Of a stretch of DNA of 64,000 bases, positions 33,872 to 44,812 are shown piece by piece. Each line of letters begins with the position of its first letter. Positions within the stretch are counted from its first letter, which is position 1. The stretch covers positions 1 to 64,000 of the forward strand of contig JAJYFF010000001.1 of assembly GCA_021785405.1 (NCBI GenBank), written 5' to 3'. The DNA is from Pseudomonadota bacterium. Lineage in GTDB: Bacteria; Pseudomonadota; Gammaproteobacteria; Steroidobacterales; Steroidobacteraceae. The position numbers were made by a program, and so were the translations under genes. The notes below the pieces were generated by a model that searched no databases, was not told where the DNA came from, and saw only the letters and a list, made by a program, of their open reading frames with translations.

Positions 33872-34357
33872 ATGATGACGAACGGGACGACGGAAAACGT
33901 CCAGGGGGAGATCGCGTCGTTGTTGCCGCGGTTGCGGCGGTTCGCGCGTTCGTTGACACGCAACGTGCACGACGCCGACGACGTCGTGCAGATCGCGGTG
34001 GAGCGGGCGCTGACGCACATTGCGCAGCGGCGGTGCGACATGCGCCTGGACGGCTGGCTGTTCAAGATCGTGAGAAACGCCTGGATCGACGAGATTCGCT
34101 TCCGCAAGCGGCGCGACGAGGTCTTCCTCGCCGAGGACACCGCGTCCGCGGAGGCCGGCGGCCAGTTGGACGATGCGCTGTCGATTCGCGCGGCCCTGTC
34201 GCGACTCCCGCCAGAGCAGCGGCTCGCGGTGAGCCTGGTGCTCGTCGAGGGTCTGTCGTATCAGGAGGCTGCCGACGTGCTGGACGTGCCGATCGGCACG
34301 CTGACGAGCCGCCTCGCCCGCGCGCGGCAGGCGTTGCAGGCCGCATTGCAAGCCTAA
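33872..34357 (+). CDS. ECF-type RNA polymerase sigma factor
   Basis: DADDVVQIAVERAL...RLDGWLFKIVRNAWIDEIRFRKRR (region 2), LPPEQRLAVSLVLVEGLSYQEAADVLDVPIGTLTSRLARARQAL (region 4). Confidence 0.92.
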   Translation: MMTNGTTENVQGEIASLLPRLRRFARSLTRNVHDADDVVQIAVERALTHIAQRRCDMRLDGWLFKIVRNAWIDEIRFRKRRDEVFLAEDTASAEAGGQLDDALSIRAALSRLPPEQRLAVSLVLVEGLSYQEAADVLDVPIGTLTSRLARARQALQAALQA

Positions 34358-34369
34358 GGAGGGACCCGC

Positions 34370-35119
34370 ATGCAGATCACCGCCGAACTCTTGATGGCCT
34401 ATGCCGACGGCGAACTCGACGCGGCGGCGGCCGCGGCCGTCGAAGCGGCGATGCGTGACGATGCGGGCCTCGCCGCGCAAGTCGCCGAGCATCGCGCGCT
34501 GCGTGCCCGGCTGCAGGCCGCGTTCGCCGGGGACTTGCTCGAGCCGGTGCCCGGGCGACTCCTCGAGGCGGCGCGGCGCACGCCGGCGGCGGGCGTATCG
34601 CCCGCGGGGGCGGCTGCGCGGGCGCACCGCCGGTGGTGGCGCTCGCCGCTGCCCCTCGCGGCCGCGGCGAGCCTCGTGCTCAGCGTCGGGATCGGCCTGG
34701 TCGTGTGGCATGCCTCCGGCCGACTGCTGCACCGGACCGCGCACGGCACGCCGGTCGCCAGCGGTCGCCTGGCGCATGCGCTGTCGCATGACCTCTCGGG
34801 TCCGGGCGGGACCGGCGGCGTCGACGTGATCCTGAGTTTCGTCGACCGATCGGGCGAGTATTGCCGGGCGTTTCGCATCGCGGGTCGCGTGCCGCGGAGC
34901 GGGGTCGCGTGTCGGGGCGCTGCGCAGTGGCGCATCGCGGCCCTGGCGCGAGCGCCCGGCGAACCGGGCCGGGAGTCCGGTTATCGGACGGCCGGTTCGA
35001 GCCTGCCGCCCGCGGTGCTGCAGGCCATTCAGTCGCGTATCGTGGGTCAGCCGCTCGACCGTGCGGGCGAGCGGGCCGCCCGCGCACGGGACTGGGCGCC
35101 CCGTCACGCCGATCTGTGA
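34370..35119 (+). CDS. Membrane anti-sigma factor
   Basis: Follows sigma gene; N-terminal ELLMAYADGELDAAAAAAVEAAM (zinc-finger-like anti-sigma helix), single TM about residues 90-110, C-terminal exported domain. Confidence 0.8.
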   Translation: MQITAELLMAYADGELDAAAAAAVEAAMRDDAGLAAQVAEHRALRARLQAAFAGDLLEPVPGRLLEAARRTPAAGVSPAGAAARAHRRWWRSPLPLAAAASLVLSVGIGLVVWHASGRLLHRTAHGTPVASGRLAHALSHDLSGPGGTGGVDVILSFVDRSGEYCRAFRIAGRVPRSGVACRGAAQWRIAALARAPGEPGRESGYRTAGSSLPPAVLQAIQSRIVGQPLDRAGERAARARDWAPRHADL

Positions 35120-35125
35120 CCGAAT

Positions 35126-35152
35126 GGGAAGAAAATGCGCTGGCCGATCGTC
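35126..35152 (+). promoter_or_regulatory. Candidate ECF sigma promoter of the DUF4382 gene
   Basis: GGGAAGAAAATGCGCTGGCCGATCGTC: GGAA-N18-CGTC, 40 nt before the start codon. Confidence 0.65.
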
Positions 35153-35191
35153 TTAGCTACCGGGGGCTCTTGAACTCGGAGGTCAATCGCT

Positions 35192-36139
35192 ATGTTCAGC
35201 GCGTCAAAACGCATCTTCCGGCTCGGCCTGCTGATCGCGTCCAGTTGGACCTTGGCCGCCTGCGGTGGCTCGGGCAGCGGCAGCGGCCAGATGTCGCTAT
35301 CGGTCGCCGATGCGCCGGTCGACGGCGCGACCTCGGTCGTGGTCGAGTTCACCGGTGTCGAGCTGATGCAGAGCAACGGCAATCCGGTCGACATCAATTT
35401 CGCGCAACCCAAGTTCATCGATCTGCTCAACCAGAGCAACACCGCCTCGGCGCAGTTGTTCAACCAGCCGATCCCGGCCGGCTCCTACAGTTCGATCCGC
35501 CTGATCGTTCTCGCGGACGGCGACCCGAGCCACTCCTCGATCACGCTGCAGGGTGCTTCCGGCCCCACGGGGTTGCTGATCCCGAGCGGCGCGCAGACGG
35601 GCCTGAAGCTCGTCTCCGGCTTCGACGTGAGCTCGAGCGGCGTCGTCGACTACACGATCGATTTCGATCTGCGCAAGTCGATCACCTGTCCGAACGGCCA
35701 GACGAGCTGCTTCCTGCAGCCCGCGCTGCGCCTGGTCGACAACACCACCGTCGGCAACATCCAGGGAACGGTGTCCCCGGTGCTGCTCACCGGCACGACG
35801 ACGGTGCCGTGTCCGGCGCCGGCGGTCTACCTGTACAGCAGCGCATCGCCGACCGCGATGAGCCCGCTGCAGGGCAACTACAACCAGAACTCCGGCAATA
35901 CGCAGGCGAGTGTCAATTCGCCGGTGCCGGTGACCTCGAAGGCGCCCATCCTCGACACGACGAGCGCCAATTATGGGTATTACCAGTTCACTTTCCTGCC
36001 GCCGGGCACCTACACGGTCGCTTACACCTGCGACGCCGACCTCGACACGAGCACGGCCACGACGCCGATGACCTTCAGTCCGGTGACCGCCAACGTGAGC
36101 GTCGTGGCGACCCAGACCACGACCGTGAATTTCCCGTAG
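35192..36139 (+). CDS. DUF4382 domain-containing lipoprotein
   Basis: Lipobox LAAC; GQMSLSVADAPVDGATSVVVEFTGVEL typical of DUF4382. Confidence 0.82.
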   Translation: MFSASKRIFRLGLLIASSWTLAACGGSGSGSGQMSLSVADAPVDGATSVVVEFTGVELMQSNGNPVDINFAQPKFIDLLNQSNTASAQLFNQPIPAGSYSSIRLIVLADGDPSHSSITLQGASGPTGLLIPSGAQTGLKLVSGFDVSSSGVVDYTIDFDLRKSITCPNGQTSCFLQPALRLVDNTTVGNIQGTVSPVLLTGTTTVPCPAPAVYLYSSASPTAMSPLQGNYNQNSGNTQASVNSPVPVTSKAPILDTTSANYGYYQFTFLPPGTYTVAYTCDADLDTSTATTPMTFSPVTANVSVVATQTTTVNFP

Positions 36140-36294
36140 CACGACGGCTCCGTTGCCCTCGCCCCGATCGCCGGCGCGGCCTGCGCCGGCGATCGGCTGG
36201 CGCGGCCCGGACGGGCCTGCCGAAGGGGGTTGCCGCAGCGCCCGGCAGGCCGTAGGATCGCGCGTTTCCCCTTCGGCAACTCGTGCGTTAACTG

Positions 36295-38070
36295 ATGCGT
36301 ACCCATTATTGCGGCGACGTCGGCGAATCGCTGATCGGTCAGGTCATCACCGTGGCCGGCTGGGCGCAACGCCGGCGCGATCACGGCGGCGTGATCTTCG
36401 TGGACCTGCGGGATCGGGCCGGCATCCTGCAACTGGTGTTCGATCCGGATACGGCCGAGGTGTTCGCCCAGGCCGAGCGCGTGCGCAATGAATTCGTGCT
36501 CGAGGTCACCGGGCTCGTGCGCGCCAGGCCCGCCGGCACCGTGAACGCCCACCTGAAGTCCGGCGGGGTGGAGCTGCTCGCGCAACGGATCGAGATCCTG
36601 AACCGCTCGGAGCCGCTGCCGTTCCAGCTCGACGAGCCGGTCAACGAGGAAGTGCGGCTGCGCTATCGATACCTCGACCTGCGCCGCGAGGACATGCGCG
36701 AGCGGTTGTTGCTGCGCCACCGGGTCACGCGCGCGTTGCGCGCGTACCTGGACGAGGCCGGCTTCGTCGACATCGAGACGCCGATGCTCACCAAGGCGAC
36801 GCCGGAAGGCGCGCGCGACTATCTGGTACCGAGCCGTACGCACTTCGGCAAGTTCTTCGCGTTGCCGCAGTCGCCGCAGATCTTCAAGCAGCTGCTGATG
36901 GTCGCGGGCTTCGATCGCTACTACCAGATCGTGAGATGCTTCCGCGACGAGGACTTGCGCGCGGATCGCCAGCCCGAGTTCACGCAGCTCGACATCGAAA
37001 CCTCGTTCCTCGACCAAGACCAGATCATGGAGGCGATGGAGGGGCTGTTCGTCGACCTGTTCAAACGGGTGTTGAACGTCGAGCTGCCGCGGCCGCTGCC
37101 GCGCATGAGCTACGCGGAGGCGATGCGCCGCTACGGATCGGACAAGCCGGACCTGCGGATCGCGCTGGAACTCGTCGACGTCGCCGACCTCGTGCGGGAC
37201 TCGGACTTCAAGGTGTTCGCCGGACCCGCGGCCGACCCGGGCGGCCGGGTCACCGCGCTGCGCGTGCCCGCGGGCGGGAAGCTCACCCGCAAGGAGATCG
37301 ACGACTACACCGCGTACGTCGCTCGCTACGGCGCGAAGGGCCTCGCCTACGTGAAGGTCAACGACGTCGCGAAAGGGCGCGACGGCCTGCAGTCGCCGAT
37401 CCTGAAATTCCTGAGCGACGCGGCGATCGACGGCATCCTGCGGCGCACCGGCGCGGTCGACGGCGACCTGGTGTTCTTCGGCGCCGATCGCGCGAAGATC
37501 GTCGCGGATGCGCTCGGCGCGTTGCGCCTGAAGGTCGGGCACGATCTGCAGCTGGTCGCGCCGGGCTGGCGGCCGCTGTGGGTCGTCGACTTCCCGATGT
37601 TCGAATGGGATGCGGACGAGAAGCGCTGGGTCGCGATGCATCACCCGTTCACGAGCCCGGTGAACCTCGACTACGCGGCGCTCGCGGCGAGCCCGGGCGA
37701 AGCGCTCGCGAAGGCCTACGACCTGGTGCTGAACGGCTCCGAAGTCGGCGGCGGCTCGGTGCGTATCCACCGCCAGGAGCTGCAGTCGACCGTGTTCGAC
37801 CTGCTCGGGATCGGCCCGGAGGAGGCGCGCGAGAAGTTCGGCTTCCTGCTCGATGCGCTCAAGTTCGGCGCGCCGCCGCACGGCGGCATCGCGTTCGGGC
37901 TCGATCGGCTGTGCATGCTGATGGCGGGTGCGGAGAGCATCCGCGACGTGATCGCGTTCCCGAAGACGCAGACCGCCGCGTGTCCGCTCACCGACGCGCC
38001 GACCGAGGTCGCCGAGGCGCAACTGCGGGAGCTGCACATCCGGGTGCGCACGCCGCCGAAGGTCGAGTGA
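36295..38070 (+). CDS. aspS: Aspartyl-tRNA synthetase
   Basis: [41 protein letters not shown]; class II motifs. Confidence 0.97.
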   Translation: MRTHYCGDVGESLIGQVITVAGWAQRRRDHGGVIFVDLRDRAGILQLVFDPDTAEVFAQAERVRNEFVLEVTGLVRARPAGTVNAHLKSGGVELLAQRIEILNRSEPLPFQLDEPVNEEVRLRYRYLDLRREDMRERLLLRHRVTRALRAYLDEAGFVDIETPMLTKATPEGARDYLVPSRTHFGKFFALPQSPQIFKQLLMVAGFDRYYQIVRCFRDEDLRADRQPEFTQLDIETSFLDQDQIMEAMEGLFVDLFKRVLNVELPRPLPRMSYAEAMRRYGSDKPDLRIALELVDVADLVRDSDFKVFAGPAADPGGRVTALRVPAGGKLTRKEIDDYTAYVARYGAKGLAYVKVNDVAKGRDGLQSPILKFLSDAAIDGILRRTGAVDGDLVFFGADRAKIVADALGALRLKVGHDLQLVAPGWRPLWVVDFPMFEWDADEKRWVAMHHPFTSPVNLDYAALAASPGEALAKAYDLVLNGSEVGGGSVRIHRQELQSTVFDLLGIGPEEAREKFGFLLDALKFGAPPHGGIAFGLDRLCMLMAGAESIRDVIAFPKTQTAACPLTDAPTEVAEAQLRELHIRVRTPPKVE

Positions 38071-38076
38071 GCGTCG

Positions 38077-38532
38077 ATGAGCGAGCCGCAGGCAACACCT
38101 CCGGCGCCGCACTACCGGCGGCCCGAGTCGGTGTTAGTCGTGATCCATGACGCGAACGACGAATTCCTGCTGATCGAGCGCTGCAAGCCGGCGGGGTTCT
38201 GGCAATCGGTCACCGGGAGCCTCGAGTGGGGCGAGTCGCCGGACGATGCGGCGCGGCGCGAGGTGATCGAGGAAACCGGCATCCGCGACGGCCTGTTGAC
38301 GAACCTGCAGTGGACGCAGATCTACGAGATCTGGCCGTCATTCGGTCGGACCTACGCCCCCGGGATCACCCACAATCGCGAGCATGCGTTCGCATTGCGA
38401 CTCCCCGGGCGCGTGCCGGTCACGCTGAATCCGCGGGAGCACCGGCGCTACGAGTGGCTGCCGGGAGCGGCGGCGGTCGAGCGCGCCTCCTCGTCCACCA
38501 ATCGGACGGTCATCCAGCACCTGCGGCGCTGA
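38077..38532 (+). CDS. nudB: Dihydroneopterin triphosphate diphosphatase (Nudix)
   Basis: RRPESVLVVIHDANDEFLLIERCKPAGFWQSVTGSLEWGESPDDAARREVIEETG; downstream of aspS. Confidence 0.9.
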   Translation: MSEPQATPPAPHYRRPESVLVVIHDANDEFLLIERCKPAGFWQSVTGSLEWGESPDDAARREVIEETGIRDGLLTNLQWTQIYEIWPSFGRTYAPGITHNREHAFALRLPGRVPVTLNPREHRRYEWLPGAAAVERASSSTNRTVIQHLRR

Positions 38533-38552
38533 GCGATGCCGGGCCCAGCGCG

Positions 38553-39224
38553 ATGACCGGCTCGAGGCGCAGCGTCGTCTTCGTGCATGGGCTCTGGATG
38601 ACGGGTTTCGAGGCGGCGTGGCTCGGTCATCGGATCGCGCGTCGGCGCGCGGCGACGCTGCACCGGTTCCACTATCGCTCGGTCGCGGCGAGTCTGAGCG
38701 AGAGCGCCGCCGCGCTCGCGCGCTTCGTCGATGCGCTCGGCGGGGAAACCATCGACCTGGTCGGTCACAGTCTCGGCGGCGTCGTGATCCTCAGGCTGCT
38801 CGAGCGAGCGACGCCGCGTGCGCCGGGCCGCGCGGTGCTGCTCGGCGCCCCGGTCCAAGGCAGTCGGGCGGCACGCGGGCTCGCCCGCTGGCCGGGCGGG
38901 CGCGGCATCCTCGGCCGCGCGATCGCCGAGGCGGTGCTCGAGGCGGGCCCGCGGACGCGACCCCTCGGGCGCGAAGTCGGCGTGATTGCCGGCACGGCGC
39001 CCTACGGCCTCGGTCGACTGGTCGCGCGGTTGCCCGAACCCAACGACGGCGTCGTGCTCGTCGAGGAGACCCGGCTCGCCGGCGCGCGCGACCACCTCGA
39101 GTTGCCGGTCAACCACTCCGGCATGCTGTTCTCGCGCGCGGTCGCCGACCAGGCGGCCGCGTTCCTCGAGCGCGGCCGCTTCGAGCGCGAGGGGGAAACG
39201 GCCCGATCGAGGCCGGCGGGCTGA
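38553..39224 (+). CDS. Alpha/beta hydrolase
   Basis: VVFVHGLWMTG, DLVGHSLGGVVILRLL nucleophile elbow. Confidence 0.82.
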   Translation: MTGSRRSVVFVHGLWMTGFEAAWLGHRIARRRAATLHRFHYRSVAASLSESAAALARFVDALGGETIDLVGHSLGGVVILRLLERATPRAPGRAVLLGAPVQGSRAARGLARWPGGRGILGRAIAEAVLEAGPRTRPLGREVGVIAGTAPYGLGRLVARLPEPNDGVVLVEETRLAGARDHLELPVNHSGMLFSRAVADQAAAFLERGRFEREGETARSRPAG

Positions 39225-39228
39225 GCCG

Positions 39229-41859
39229 TCAGGGCGCGTCGAGGCGCTTCAGCCGATACAGCAAGTCGAGCGCGTCGCGCGGACTGAGCGCATCGGGGTC
39301 GGTCGCGCGCAAGGTCGCGAGCGCCGCCGGCACCGGCGGCGTCGCGGCCGCGGCGGGGGGCTCGGGCAGCTCGAGCGGCCGCTGCGGCGAGGTCTGGCGC
39401 CGCAGCGCGTCGCGCTCGCGCTCGAGCTCGGCGAGATAGCCGCGCGCGGCCGCGACGACGCTGCGCGGTATTCCGGCGAGCGCGGCGACCTGCAGGCCGT
39501 AGCTGCGGTTCGCCGGACCTTCGCGCACGCTGTGCAGGAACACGAGCGCCTCGTCGTGCTCGACCGCCTCGACGTGCGCGTTGAACACCCCGTCGATCTC
39601 GCCCGCGAGGCTGGTGAGCTCGAAGTAGTGGGTCGCGAACAGGGTGAACGCGCGTATCTCGGTCGCGATGTGCGCCGCGCAGGCCCAGGCGAGCGATAGT
39701 CCGTCGAAGGTGCTCGTGCCGCGGCCGATCTCGTCCATCAGGACGAGGCTGCGGTCGGTGGCATGGCGCAGGATGTTCGCGGTCTCGGTCATCTCCAGCA
39801 TGAACGTCGAACGGCCGCCGGCGAGGTCGTCCGATGCGCCGATCCGGGTGAAGATCCGGTCGAGCGGGCCGAGCACCGCGCGGCTCGCGGGCACGAACGC
39901 GCCGATGTGCGCGAGGATCACGATCAGCGCGGTCTGGCGCATGTAGGTGCTCTTGCCGCCCATGTTCGGGCCGGTGAGGATCACCATCCGGCGCCGCTCG
40001 TCGAGCCGCAAGTCGTTCGGCACGAACGGCTCGCGACTCGCCTGCTCGACGACCGGATGCCGGCCGGCCTCGATCGTCAGGCGCGGCGCGTCGACGAGCT
40101 CCGGCCGCACGCAGCGCAGCGTCTGCGCTCGTTCGGCGAACGTCGCCAGCACGTCGAGCTCGGCGATCGCGGTCGCGGTCGCCTGCAGCGCGGGCAGCTC
40201 GCCGATCAGCGCGTCCAGCAGGCTCTCGAAGAGCTCGCGCTCGCGGGCGAGCGCGCGATCGCGCGCACCGAGCACCTTGTCCTCGAAGCTCTTCAGCTCC
40301 GGGGTCACGAAGCGCTCGGCGGACTTCACCGTCTGGCGGCGCTGGTAGTCCGGCGGCACGCGCTCGGCCTGGCTGCGGTTCACCTCGATGTAGAAGCCTT
40401 GCACGCGGTTGTAGCCGAGCTTCAAGCTCGACAGGCCGCTGCGCGTCCGTTCCTTCGCTTCGAGCTCGAGCAGGAACTTCTCGGTGTCGCCGCCGATCGC
40501 GCGCAGCTCGTCGAGCGTCGCGTCGTAGCCGGCGGCGATCACGCCGCCGTCGCGCAGCTGGTGCGGCGGCGCCTCGACCAGCGCGCGCGCGAGCAGGGCG
40601 TGCCGATCCGCGTGAGTGCCGATCGCGCGGGCGAGCTCGTCGAGCCGCGGCGTTTCCGGATCCCCGAGCGCGGCTTTCAGCCGGGGCAGTGCGCCGAGCG
40701 CATTGCGCAAGTTCGCGAGATCGCGTGGGCGCGCCGAGCGCAGCGCGACGCGCGCGAGGATGCGTTCCACGTCGCCGATCTCGGCGAGCGGTGCGGCGAG
40801 CGGCGCGGCCGCCGCGTCGCGCCGCAGCCGTTCGACCGCGTCGTAACGGGCGTTCAGGCGCGCGTGATCGCGCAGGGGCCGATGCAGCCAGCGGCGCAGC
40901 AGGCGGGCGCCCATCGCGGTCGCGGTGCGGTCGAGCACGCCCGCGAGGGTGAGCTCCGGCCGGCCGGCGAGGCTCTCGTCGAGTTCGAGGTTGCGACGGG
41001 TCGCGGGGTCCATCTGCAGCGCCCCGTCACGCGCCTCGGTCGCGATCCCCCGCAAGTGCGGCAGCGCCGATTTCTGCGTCTCGCGCACATAGGCGAGCAG
41101 CGCCCCCGCCGCCGCGACGCCGAGCGGCTCGTCCGCGCAGCCGAATCCGGCCAGATCGTGGGTCTGGAACTGCTCACACAGCGCGCGCGTGGCCGCATCG
41201 GCGTCGAAGTGCCAGGGCGGGCGTATCCGCACCGGCTTGCTGCAGCGCGCGAGCAGGCTCGCGAGCGCCGGCGGCGCGCCCTCGGCGATCAGGCACTCGG
41301 CCGGGCGGATGCGCTCGAGTTCGGCGTCGAGCGCGTCGAGATCGGGCAGCTCCATGATCGTGAAGCGCCCCGCCGACAGGTCGAGCCACGCGAGCGCGAA
41401 GCGCCCGGCGGCCGCATGCACGCTCGCGAGCGGACTGTCGCGCCGTTCCTCGAGCAGGGCCTCGTCGGTCAGGGTTCCGGGCGTCACGATCCGGACGACC
41501 TCGCGCTCCATCGGTCCGCGGGTCTGGCCGGGCTCGCCGCGCTGCTCGCAGATCGCGACCGACTCGCCCCGGCGCACGAGACGCGCGAGATAGGTGTCGA
41601 GTGTCGCGACCGGAACGCCGGCCATCGGAATCGGCGCACCGGCCGAGGCGCCGCGCTGCGTGAGTGCGATGTCGAGGAGCTTCGCGGCGCGGCGCGCATC
41701 CTCGTAGAACAGCTCGTAGAAGTCCCCCATCCGATAGAGCAGCAGCACGTCGGGGTACTGCGCCTTGATGCGCAGGTACTGCTGCATCATCGGGGTGTGC
41801 GCCGCGAACGCATCCGTGTCGGGCACGGCGGTGGCCGAGGGTCGGGAGCCGTCTCGCAT
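39229..41859 (-). CDS. mutS: DNA mismatch repair protein MutS
   Basis: [65 protein letters not shown]. Confidence 0.97.
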   Translation of the reverse strand: MRDGSRPSATAVPDTDAFAAHTPMMQQYLRIKAQYPDVLLLYRMGDFYELFYEDARRAAKLLDIALTQRGASAGAPIPMAGVPVATLDTYLARLVRRGESVAICEQRGEPGQTRGPMEREVVRIVTPGTLTDEALLEERRDSPLASVHAAAGRFALAWLDLSAGRFTIMELPDLDALDAELERIRPAECLIAEGAPPALASLLARCSKPVRIRPPWHFDADAATRALCEQFQTHDLAGFGCADEPLGVAAAGALLAYVRETQKSALPHLRGIATEARDGALQMDPATRRNLELDESLAGRPELTLAGVLDRTATAMGARLLRRWLHRPLRDHARLNARYDAVERLRRDAAAAPLAAPLAEIGDVERILARVALRSARPRDLANLRNALGALPRLKAALGDPETPRLDELARAIGTHADRHALLARALVEAPPHQLRDGGVIAAGYDATLDELRAIGGDTEKFLLELEAKERTRSGLSSLKLGYNRVQGFYIEVNRSQAERVPPDYQRRQTVKSAERFVTPELKSFEDKVLGARDRALARERELFESLLDALIGELPALQATATAIAELDVLATFAERAQTLRCVRPELVDAPRLTIEAGRHPVVEQASREPFVPNDLRLDERRRMVILTGPNMGGKSTYMRQTALIVILAHIGAFVPASRAVLGPLDRIFTRIGASDDLAGGRSTFMLEMTETANILRHATDRSLVLMDEIGRGTSTFDGLSLAWACAAHIATEIRAFTLFATHYFELTSLAGEIDGVFNAHVEAVEHDEALVFLHSVREGPANRSYGLQVAALAGIPRSVVAAARGYLAELERERDALRRQTSPQRPLELPEPPAAAATPPVPAALATLRATDPDALSPRDALDLLYRLKRLDAP

Positions 41860-41901
41860 AAACCTTTCGGATCAGTGAGTTGACGAGGTGCCGCGGGAGC
41901 G
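41818..41901. repeat. 84-bp direct repeat, copy 1 (5' end of mutS)
   Basis: gtcgggcacggcggtggccgagggtcgggagccgtctcgcataaacctttcggatcagtgagttgacgaggtgccgcgggagcg; 82/84 identical to 57165..57248. Confidence 0.97.
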
Positions 41902-42198
41902 ACGCGTCGCGATGATACGCCAAGCGGGTGGCCGGGTGCCTGATCGCGATGGTCACCCGTCGGGCGCTGGGGGGCTCGGACCCCGGGGGGTCGTATTGGG
42001 TTGGGTCCTTGCGTGCGAGCCTTCAAAAAATACCGATCTCCGAAGAACTCCTGTGACTCAACGAAGCTTTCGGTGGACGGCGTCACCCTCGTGTCACATA
42101 TTTCCATCATCGACTCGCTCGCCGCTGCCGTGCGAGAGAAATAAGGGCTCGACGCGCGAATCATCGCGACATCCGGCTCCAACTGGGAGATCAATGAT

Positions 42199-44784
42199 AT
42201 GGGAACCCGTTTCATTCGACGTCGTGAGCGAACTCATCCGGCGCCTGGCAGCCGTTCGCCGACCTTGCCCCTGCGTACGGCGATCTGTCTCGCCTTGTAT
42301 GGCATTTCGCAGTTCGCGGTTGCTCAGGATCCCGCCGGTGCAGTGGCGCCGGCCGCCAAAACCGAAAACGTCAGCGAAGCGAATGGCGCGCAGTCGGCGG
42401 CCCCAGGGGAGCGAGCGAGCGGCGACCCTACTTCGGTATTGCAAGAAGTGACGGTGACCGCGACCCGTCGGCGAGAGACCTTGGAGTCGGTCCCCTACAG
42501 CCTTTCGGTGGTGAGCGCGTCGCAACTCGCGCAGGCGGGAGTCACCGATATTTCGTCGCTGGCGACCGCGGTACCAGGGCTCAGCATGTACGATTACGGT
42601 GCCCGTGATGCTGCGGCAACCGTGCCGATCATCCGCGGTATCAACGCCACCGGTGAGCCGACGCGCGGCTTTCGCTCGTTCGAGCAGGCGCCGGTAGGCA
42701 CCTACGTCGGCAACTCGCCGATCGACGGCTATTTTCAGCTGGTGGACGTGAAGCGCGTCGAGGTACTTCGAGGACCGCAGGGGACCTTGTACGGTGCCGG
42801 TGCGCTCGGCGGTGCGATTCGCTTCATTCCGAATTCACCTGAACTCGGCCGGTTTTCGGGGATGATCGAGGCGAGCGGGGGGCGGCTCGCCCATTCGAAC
42901 GGAACGCCCTATTCGGTGACCGGCATCGTCAATCTGCCGCTCGGAGAGCGGCTCGCGTTCCGTGTGGCGGCCAAGTACGACTACGAACCGGGCTTCATCG
43001 ACACCTACGGGCTCTTGGCTCGAACCAATAACGGGCTCTCGGGTATCCCGCTGCTCGCCAATCCGAGCGACCCGGTAAACAGCCCGCCGATTTACAACGA
43101 CAAGAAGGACTGGAACTACCAGAAGACGTTTACGGGTCGTGCGAGTCTGTTATGGCAGCCGACCGAAAACTTCCGAGCCGAAGCGGCCATTTTGCATTCG
43201 AACGCCATTGGTGACGGCGGTCCCCAGGTGAACCCGGATTTTCCCGGCGGCATATCGCCGCTCGACCCGGCTTCGCAGCTGCCCGGCGGCGGTCGCTATC
43301 GAGAATTCTCGCAGATCGACCAACCTTGGTCGCGCTATACGAATCTCGCAAGCCTCGACTTGAGCTACGACGCGGGATTCGCGACCGTTTCTTCGACGAG
43401 TTCGTATTATTCGACCACCGGCTCGACGCTGCAGGACAACACCTACAGCCTCGGGGGTCTCGCGAACGGGGGCTACCTGCCGTATTACGCCGGAGTCCCG
43501 ACCAATCCGCGATTCATCTATGACCAGCAATTCGCCGACGTGTCGCGGACTTTTTCGCAAGAGGTGCGGCTCGTATCGAAGGCCGGTCCGGATCATCCCT
43601 TGGACTACGTCATTGGCGTGTTCTATGAAAATCAGCGAAGCCAGGGCGCGTGGACGATCGCAGTGCCAGGCTCGCCGGAGCGCCAGGTTGCGCAAGGTTG
43701 CCTGCCGAATTGCTACTGGAACATCGGCGTTGCGCCTGGCGACGTGACGTTCCAGCAAATCGATACGCAGGACTTCATCGACAAGTCCATCTACGGTGAA
43801 CTCACCTGGCATTTCACGCCTCGAGCCCAGATCACGGTTGGGTTGCGACACTTCAAGCAGCAATTCACCGACGCGCAGTCTTACGACGATTACAATTTCC
43901 CGACGCATTTGCCCGCGACGCCGCACGCATCGCCCGCTTCGAAGACCGTGTGGAAAGTGGATCCATCGTACGAGTATGCGCGCGATCACTACGTCTACGC
44001 GCTGTGGTCGCAGGGCTTCCGTCGTGGCGGCGCGAACTCGGTACCGATGACCGGGCCCTTCCGCGAGAGCCCGCTGCTCGCTACCTACGCGCCGGATAGC
44101 ACCAATAACTACGAGGCAGGGCTGAAGGGGCGGTTCGAAAACGGTCTTTCCTATACGGCGGACGTTTTCTACATCAGGTGGGACAAACCGCAAATCTCAG
44201 CGAGCCTTCCATCGGGCAATCTCGCGGTCTACAACGCCGACACCGCGGTATCGAAGGGCTTCGAGTTCGAGACGAGCGGACCGCTGTTCCTGCCCCATCT
44301 GACCTACTCCGTGAGCTTTGCCTATGCCGATGCGTACCTCACGAGCGGCTTCTCGTTGCCCGCCAACGATGGAACCCAGACCGGCAACATCGTCCCGGGG
44401 TTGATCCACGGCAGCGCCGGGGAGCAGATGCCAGGCAGCCCCAAGACGAGCGTGAGCGCTGCGCTGATGTACGACATGCCGCTGACGCCGGGATACGACC
44501 TCGCATTGAGCGTCAACGGTACTTACCGGGGTACCGTGCCGATGCAGTTGACGCCGACGCTGGGTACGACGACGGTACAGCGATCCGGGTCGTACGAACT
44601 TGTGAACCTTTCGGCCGCGCTGAATCACCGACCGTGGCGGGCGACCGTCTACGTCACGAACGTCTTCGATCGACAAAACGTCCTCGTGCCGCCGACACAG
44701 GTGAACGAGCTCGGAAAGTTGACCAACGACTACATCGTCAACCCGCCGCGCGAGATCGGCCTCAGGCTCGCGTACCGTTTCTGA
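42199..44784 (+). CDS. TonB-dependent outer membrane receptor
   Basis: Plug domain EVTVTATRRRETLESVPYSLSVVSASQL...VEVLRGPQGTLYGAGALGGAIRF; C-terminal ...GLRLAYRF. Confidence 0.95.
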   Translation: MGTRFIRRRERTHPAPGSRSPTLPLRTAICLALYGISQFAVAQDPAGAVAPAAKTENVSEANGAQSAAPGERASGDPTSVLQEVTVTATRRRETLESVPYSLSVVSASQLAQAGVTDISSLATAVPGLSMYDYGARDAAATVPIIRGINATGEPTRGFRSFEQAPVGTYVGNSPIDGYFQLVDVKRVEVLRGPQGTLYGAGALGGAIRFIPNSPELGRFSGMIEASGGRLAHSNGTPYSVTGIVNLPLGERLAFRVAAKYDYEPGFIDTYGLLARTNNGLSGIPLLANPSDPVNSPPIYNDKKDWNYQKTFTGRASLLWQPTENFRAEAAILHSNAIGDGGPQVNPDFPGGISPLDPASQLPGGGRYREFSQIDQPWSRYTNLASLDLSYDAGFATVSSTSSYYSTTGSTLQDNTYSLGGLANGGYLPYYAGVPTNPRFIYDQQFADVSRTFSQEVRLVSKAGPDHPLDYVIGVFYENQRSQGAWTIAVPGSPERQVAQGCLPNCYWNIGVAPGDVTFQQIDTQDFIDKSIYGELTWHFTPRAQITVGLRHFKQQFTDAQSYDDYNFPTHLPATPHASPASKTVWKVDPSYEYARDHYVYALWSQGFRRGGANSVPMTGPFRESPLLATYAPDSTNNYEAGLKGRFENGLSYTADVFYIRWDKPQISASLPSGNLAVYNADTAVSKGFEFETSGPLFLPHLTYSVSFAYADAYLTSGFSLPANDGTQTGNIVPGLIHGSAGEQMPGSPKTSVSAALMYDMPLTPGYDLALSVNGTYRGTVPMQLTPTLGTTTVQRSGSYELVNLSAALNHRPWRATVYVTNVFDRQNVLVPPTQVNELGKLTNDYIVNPPREIGLRLAYRF

Positions 44785-44812
44785 GATCCGACGGATCGGC
44801 TGTGGATAAGCG

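Noticed and set aside
39763-41883. 706-aa plus-strand ORF opposite mutS
   Set aside because: Shadow ORF; its C-terminus ([12 protein letters not shown]) recurs at 57230 only because it crosses the 84-bp direct repeat.
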